A DNA stretch of 64,000 nt from contig NZ_JAVRHZ010000001.1 of assembly GCF_031846325.1 (NCBI RefSeq), positions 833,898 through 897,897 of the forward strand. Direction: 5' to 3'. This document shows, one piece after another, positions 59,113-64,000 of this stretch. The DNA is from Patiriisocius_A hiemis (GTDB lineage Bacteria > Bacteroidota > Bacteroidia > Flavobacteriales > Flavobacteriaceae). Each line of letters starts with the position of its first letter. Within the stretch, counting starts at the first letter, position 1. The notes beneath the pieces were generated by a model, which made no database searches, was not told the DNA's origin, and saw only the letters and a program-made list of their open reading frames with translations. Position numbers and translations under genes: made by a program.

Positions 59113-60468
59113 TTATTTTCTGATAATTTTCTTTGTTACAACAGCTCCAGAGTCATCTGTCAAGTTCAAGAAATAAATACCACTCCTATAATTTCTTAAA
59201 TCAATTACAAATTGATTGTTACTTATATCTTTCTCTTGTATTACTTGCCCAACAATATTGGTAATTACTAGTTGACTTAAAGGAGTATTTGCTTGTATAG
59301 TAAGCAGTCCTTGAGTTGGATTGGGGAATACTAGTATGGAATTTTGATTAAACTCTTCAACCCCTAAAGTGACAGTTACTGTTACTGCAAAAGGCTCACT
59401 TAAACAAGAGTCAATAATATTTACTGCATAATATGTTTCACCATTAACTAGAGGCGTTGTGTTTGGTAATGGACTTTCGTTATTCATTGCATCTGTTTCA
59501 GTAGCAAACCAAGTCACATTAGATGGGCTAACAACAATATCTTCAAGGGTCGCTCCTCCTTGAAACTCTTGAGTTGCATCACCAGTAGGAGTAGTAGGAG
59601 CAACACATGTTATTATTTTACTAAAATACTGTGCACTTTCTGTAGAATTAACAACAGTTGTACTACCATTAGACGGGTCTAGAATTTGTATTCCAAAATT
59701 ACTCCCAGCAGATACCAATATATTTCCATCATCTAATTGAGCAACCCCTCGTAAGGAACCTATCATAAAACTATCTAAAATAGAACCATCTGCTATAGAA
59801 AATTCATATAGTCCTGCAGTATTAGAGCCATTATTACTAAATACAGCTGAGTAAACAGAGTTATTGGTAGTATTAACTTCAATTTGTTGAATAAAAGTGA
59901 CAACACCAGGGCCAACAATATTTCCTAATATATTTCCGCTATAGTCTCTACGTTCTATTTTTGTGTTTGGCCCAATATAAGATATATAAACCTCATTATT
60001 ACCAATGTCAATAATATCAAAAGAAGAGTCTCCGCCAGTATCATAAAATCCAAGGTTTACTCCATCAAAATCGAAACGTATTATAGCATCTCCTGGTGCT
60101 CCATTATTAGAGCCAGCGTTAGTTACCCATACTTCATCATCAACAACAGCCATACCTTTAATATTGTCAAGGTCAGTATTTATAGTACTTAAAAAAGTCC
60201 CATCTAAATCAAATCTATCAATTCTGTCTTCTAATTGGTCCGATATCCATAGTTCATCATCAACTTGTAAAAGATCTTTTGGAGTCGCTGGATTTAAGGG
60301 TGTTAAATCGATGAATTGATTATCTAATACCGATCCGTCTGCAGGATCAAGTAATACTACAAATGGTTCTTGTATTACAGCTATTACTTCCTGTTCTTGA
60401 GAGAAGCTAGTTGATGTAGTAAATAGTAAGGCAAAGAATGCACAAAATAGAAGAGTAATTTTTTTCAT
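59113..60468 (-). CDS. Secreted propeller-like protein with T9SS type A sorting domain
   Basis: A 451-residue protein with signal peptide (about 1-23, ending SFSQ). Residues about 25-290 are repeated strands resembling a six-bladed propeller of the NHL/PQQ type (LLQVDDELWISDQLEDRIDRFDLDG, MAVVDDEVWVTNAG, GVAQLDDGNILVSAG). A short Ig-like stretch follows, about 295-370 (TWFATETDAMNNESPLPNTTPLVNGETYYAV). The last 75 residues are a type A T9SS domain (VFPNPTQGLLTI...GIYFLNL, ending VTKKIIRK). Function unknown; probably surface-exposed. It converges with the module's terminator. Confidence 0.82.
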   Translation of the reverse strand: MKKITLLFCAFFALLFTTSTSFSQEQEVIAVIQEPFVVLLDPADGSVLDNQFIDLTPLNPATPKDLLQVDDELWISDQLEDRIDRFDLDGTFLSTINTDLDNIKGMAVVDDEVWVTNAGSNNGAPGDAIIRFDFDGVNLGFYDTGGDSSFDIIDIGNNEVYISYIGPNTKIERRDYSGNILGNIVGPGVVTFIQQIEVNTTNNSVYSAVFSNNGSNTAGLYEFSIADGSILDSFMIGSLRGVAQLDDGNILVSAGSNFGIQILDPSNGSTTVVNSTESAQYFSKIITCVAPTTPTGDATQEFQGGATLEDIVVSPSNVTWFATETDAMNNESPLPNTTPLVNGETYYAVNIIDSCLSEPFAVTVTVTLGVEEFNQNSILVFPNPTQGLLTIQANTPLSQLVITNIVGQVIQEKDISNNQFVIDLRNYRSGIYFLNLTDDSGAVVTKKIIRK

Positions 60469-60610
60469 AATTAAGAATTTATAAAGGTTAGACCTCAGTA
60501 ATATAGTAAAATTTATGTTTACATATTATTATAAATCCTTATTATAAAACTAGTTGGACTTATATAGTTACTATAATAAATTCTTTGGCTACTTAAAACC
60601 TATACTTGTT

Positions 60611-63600
60611 TTAGGATTTTGAAAACTTAAAGATGTCGAGTTCTTTATTATTAGATAAAACTACGAAATGTGGCTTTCCTCCTATATTAATTGTTTTTAT
60701 ATCTCTTGCATCACTCGCAATAAACGGCTTATAATCTTTACTTACAGTAAAATTACCACTACCATCATTTATGAGTACATATCCCCAATTCCCATCATAT
60801 CTTATGGTTTCTACTTCCGCATCATATAGTCCTCCTACTCCTATTATATCTAAGTACCCATCATTATTTACATCAAAAGTTTCAAAAGACATGGTTGGTC
60901 CTAGCTGAGTTAAAATTGGTAATGAATGTGCTTCATAAGTTCCACTATTATTGCTTTTAAAATAAGTACTTGAAAAATTTGTAACCTTTAGCTTAAAAGC
61001 ATCTTCCATTTGTGATTTCCCATAAACATCTTCAATTCCAAGGTTAGCAAATTGTTTATAGGTATCTATTTTATCTAACAAATATGGGTTTTGTTGAGAA
61101 CTACACTCCTTCCCTCTTACAGGTACCTCTGTACCATTATTAATCTTACTTAATGCTACATCAAAACTCCCGTTATTATCAAAATCTTTAGCGTAAATAA
61201 AGATCGGTTTATCTTTTTTAGGGTGAAATTTGTTGTTTTCTCCAATATTACCTGCAATTATATCTATTGAACCGTCATTATTAAAGTCTCCAGCAATATG
61301 AGAGAACCACCAACCACTATTGTTACTAAGGGTATTATCATCTTTTATTTGAAACTCATTTTTATTATTCTCCAAAACTTTAGGTGAATTCCACTCCCCT
61401 ACAACTAGCAAATCTAAGTCATTATCATTATCAATATCTATAAACTCTGAGCTTGTTATTAGACCAAGATTGGATAGAATTTCATTCTCATCGTTATATT
61501 TAATAAACTGTTTATTTTCGTTAATTAAAATATAAGAAGGTGAGGCTAAAGGGTATTTTGATGGAATTGATGAACCTCCAATAAATAAATCTTTATCTCC
61601 ATCATTATCAAAATCTCCAGCAGTTACGGAACCATTAGAACTTTTTATTACAGGAAGAATATTTTTTGATTTTTTGAAGTTCCCTGAGCCATCATTTATA
61701 TAAAGTCGATCCTCTAATAAGCTACTTCCCTCATTAAACTCATAACCAATACTAGCAACATATAAATCTAAATCCTCATCATTATCAAAATCAAAAAAGA
61801 CGGCCTCAGAATCTTCATAGATAGACTCTACTTTCCAAAGGTTTTTATTTACAGATGTAAAAGAACCGTCTGCATTTTGAATATAAGTAGCAGCTTCTGA
61901 ACCTGCAGCATTACCAATAAAAATATCATCAATATTATCACCATTTATATCACCTATCTCAATAGATGAACCTTTAGTAGATTGTTTTTGTGGTAAAAGT
62001 AACTGATTTAAATAGTCATCAAAGTCACTCTCTTTATGCATATAGTTAAAACCTAAACTAGATGGGTCTATAGAAACTTTAAAATTCTGATTACTATTAG
62101 CTGTAGTTGCCATTTTTTTAGACTCATCAAAAGCAAGGGTTACCGTTTGGTTACTTTCAATATTCTCAATAGTAGAATAAGTTTCGTTTGGCCATTCTAC
62201 AACTATTTTTTTAATTTGATCTTCATCACCTAGTCCAAAATGAAGAACATTAGTTACAGAGGACTCATAACCCCTAGATGTAAACAACCTTCTAGTTTGT
62301 GTTATCGAATCTGTAAAAACAGTTACTTTACTTCCAATAGAAAGTTTATTCTTCATTGGCCCTTCAAGTTTAACTGAAATATAATTTTTGTTAGAGTTAT
62401 TTCTATATAAACTTAAAAAATCATCATGATTATTTACAACCAAATCTAAATCTCCATCGTTATCAAAATCTGAATAAGCAGCACCGTTAGAAAAATTTGG
62501 GTCATCTAAGCCCCATTCGTCTTGCATTTTTGTGAAAGTAATATCACCATTATTCTTAAAAATATAATTTGAAAGTTTTTCTGAAGGTAACATTGCATTT
62601 ACCTCTTCAAGGGTTAAAGATTCATTATTTTGATTTTTAATTTTTAAAGCATTTCTGAAGTCTTGATTAGTATAATCCTTAATAATTCCATTTGTTACAA
62701 AAATGTCTTTGAGTCCATCATTATCAAAATCTGCTATTAAAGGAGTCCAGCTCCAATCCGTTTTCATTAAACCACTTAATTGACCAGTTTCTTGAAAGAC
62801 ACCATTTCCAGAATTAATTTGTAACATATTTGCCATGTAAGCATGGTGGTAACCAACTTTAACCATAGACCTAAAACCTTCAATACTCATAGAAGCCATA
62901 TTTTCTTTACTTCTAGCATAACTCTCTGCAAGCATATCAACAGTAAATAAATCTGGATTAAGATCATTATTAATATCTTCAAAATCTGAGCCCATACTAT
63001 TAAATGAAATGTGCTTGAAAACTTCTAAAGCTTTATTCTCAAAAGTGCCATCTTTTTTATTCATGTAGAGAAAGTCTGGCTCTAAAAAATCATTTGCCAC
63101 ATAAATATCATCCCATCCATCATCATTAAAATCTCCAATTGAAGCGCTTAAGCCCCAAGCTTTGTTATATAAACCTGCTTCACCAGTAACTTTAACAAAA
63201 CTATTACCATCATTTCTATATAACTGGTCACTAGTTACTTCTTCCTTAGCTCTTTGAATTTGACTATTAATCTTAGAATTATTTTTAAAATCATATCTAT
63301 AATTTACTACATACAAATCCAAGTCTCCATCTTTATCATAGTCTATACTATAGGCTTGAGTGGTATATCCAGGATCATCTATACCCCATTTTTTCCCTGA
63401 TTCGGTAAAAGTATTATCTTTATTATTTACAAAAAGTAAGTTTCTTCTACCAGCATCATTTCCTAACGACCCAGCTTTACAAACATAAATATCCAAATAA
63501 CCATCATTATTTACATCTAACATGGCAACTCCAGTAGAAAAGCCGGCTGCGTCATTTGTTTTTGAAATATTAGTAATATCCTCAAACTCTAAATTACCTT

Positions 63601-63907
63601 TATTAAGGTATAGCTTGTTATCCTCAAAGTTTGAGACCACATAAATATCATCAAGACCATCATTGTTAATATCACCTACAGCGACACCGGCTCCAGTATA
63701 TATATATGGATAGTTTAAAAAATTAAAATTTAAATCTTGTTTCAAAACATTTTTAAAAGAAAGATTTGATTGAGACTTATCAATTTTGGTAAATAAAGGA
63801 CCTATATTTTTATTCGAACTAGAATTTTTAGAAGAATTATTTTCATTGCAAGATAAAAATGAAAAATATAGTAAAATAAACAAAAGTCTTACTGGAAAAG
63901 AGCTCAT
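60611..63907 (-). CDS. FG-GAP/VCBS repeat lipoprotein with ASPIC/UnbV domain (CRTAC1-like)
   Basis: A 1098-residue lipoprotein (lipobox ending FLSC, C20) with about 14 FG-GAP-type calcium loops of the DxDNDGxxDIY pattern, forming beta-propellers. An ASPIC/UnbV module (about 530-600, RRLFTSRGYESSVTNVLHFGLG) sits between two sets of repeats. The family is common in Bacteroidota and presumed surface-exposed and adhesive or ligand-binding; no enzyme activity is shown. The 93 bases upstream to the window edge contain a TAAAATTTG sequence near the start and no gene. Confidence 0.85.
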   Translation of the reverse strand: MSSFPVRLLFILLYFSFLSCNENNSSKNSSSNKNIGPLFTKIDKSQSNLSFKNVLKQDLNFNFLNYPYIYTGAGVAVGDINNDGLDDIYVVSNFEDNKLYLNKGNLEFEDITNISKTNDAAGFSTGVAMLDVNNDGYLDIYVCKAGSLGNDAGRRNLLFVNNKDNTFTESGKKWGIDDPGYTTQAYSIDYDKDGDLDLYVVNYRYDFKNNSKINSQIQRAKEEVTSDQLYRNDGNSFVKVTGEAGLYNKAWGLSASIGDFNDDGWDDIYVANDFLEPDFLYMNKKDGTFENKALEVFKHISFNSMGSDFEDINNDLNPDLFTVDMLAESYARSKENMASMSIEGFRSMVKVGYHHAYMANMLQINSGNGVFQETGQLSGLMKTDWSWTPLIADFDNDGLKDIFVTNGIIKDYTNQDFRNALKIKNQNNESLTLEEVNAMLPSEKLSNYIFKNNGDITFTKMQDEWGLDDPNFSNGAAYSDFDNDGDLDLVVNNHDDFLSLYRNNSNKNYISVKLEGPMKNKLSIGSKVTVFTDSITQTRRLFTSRGYESSVTNVLHFGLGDEDQIKKIVVEWPNETYSTIENIESNQTVTLAFDESKKMATTANSNQNFKVSIDPSSLGFNYMHKESDFDDYLNQLLLPQKQSTKGSSIEIGDINGDNIDDIFIGNAAGSEAATYIQNADGSFTSVNKNLWKVESIYEDSEAVFFDFDNDEDLDLYVASIGYEFNEGSSLLEDRLYINDGSGNFKKSKNILPVIKSSNGSVTAGDFDNDGDKDLFIGGSSIPSKYPLASPSYILINENKQFIKYNDENEILSNLGLITSSEFIDIDNDNDLDLLVVGEWNSPKVLENNKNEFQIKDDNTLSNNSGWWFSHIAGDFNNDGSIDIIAGNIGENNKFHPKKDKPIFIYAKDFDNNGSFDVALSKINNGTEVPVRGKECSSQQNPYLLDKIDTYKQFANLGIEDVYGKSQMEDAFKLKVTNFSSTYFKSNNSGTYEAHSLPILTQLGPTMSFETFDVNNDGYLDIIGVGGLYDAEVETIRYDGNWGYVLINDGSGNFTVSKDYKPFIASDARDIKTINIGGKPHFVVLSNNKELDIFKFSKS

Positions 63908-64000
63908 AATAAAAGGCTTACAAATTTTAAATGGAAAGATATTAATTTTCTAATACTAAACAATAAATGAAACTAATAAAATATTTAAAAATATGTTGCA

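Noticed and set aside
60611..63907. The many GATxxTGATAATGAT-like tracts as DNA repeats
   Set aside because: They encode the repeated calcium-binding Asp/Asn loops of the FG-GAP protein and are explained by protein sequence.

Overview
The window looks like a chromosomal segment of a marine-type member of the Flavobacteriaceae (phylum Bacteroidota). The reasons are: low G+C with strong A/T codon bias; start sites without Shine-Dalgarno sequences but with the Bacteroidota -7 promoter box TAnnTTTG; type IX secretion sorting domains; a TonB receptor paired with a DUF4249 lipoprotein; RprXY; a hybrid one-protein two-component regulator; an Rpb6-type omega subunit; the DUF4835, DUF6913 and DUF6095 families; and a long GAPDH.

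Region 1 (0-43 kb) is a dense, mostly housekeeping backbone. A rightward run (3-hydroxyacyl-CoA dehydrogenase end, DUF1015, YggS, exonuclease/GIY-YIG fusion, potassium channel, miaA) meets a long leftward block: a PagL-like deacylase, rprXY, coaE, a YbbR-like protein, a glycosyltransferase, fabI, recN, DUF4835, coaBC, omega, bamD, dapA, DUF6913, ligA, a lipoprotein, aqpZ, LOG, prmC and a GNAT. Rightward again come ribD, a DMT permease, YigZ, dnaA, a tyrosine phosphatase, a T9SS-secreted sugar dehydrogenase and an RsmI-like methylase. A cell-wall group (lysozyme-like protein, mltG, GNAT, dapF) reads leftward. htrA, long GAPDH, a GNAT, a TPR protein, trmD, a pseudouridine synthase, rplS and monomeric icd read rightward. 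About 500 bases between rplS and icd have no gene but carry a promoter box, hairpins and a terminator that together look like a small RNA gene.

Region 2 (43-47.5 kb) holds a TonB-dependent receptor with its DUF4249 lipoprotein, then murQ and a DUF6095 membrane protein.

Region 3 (47.5-59.1 kb) is the accessory part and the most interesting. A hybrid sensor kinase/AraC regulator is followed, all on one strand, by a gene remnant, a 1056-residue secreted serine hydrolase with a possible thioester-type N-terminal domain and C-terminal tandem repeats, and five small exported proteins, three of which are paralogous lipoproteins. The right edge is a broken copy of the murQ 3' end plus a truncated DUF6095 gene. 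The module therefore sits between an intact and a ruined copy of the same gene pair, which suggests acquisition by recombination at murQ. I recognise no described system with this composition.

Region 4 (59.1-64 kb, leftward) has a T9SS-sorted beta-propeller-like protein and a large FG-GAP/ASPIC-UnbV lipoprotein. I see no tRNA, rRNA, CRISPR array, transposase or phage gene.
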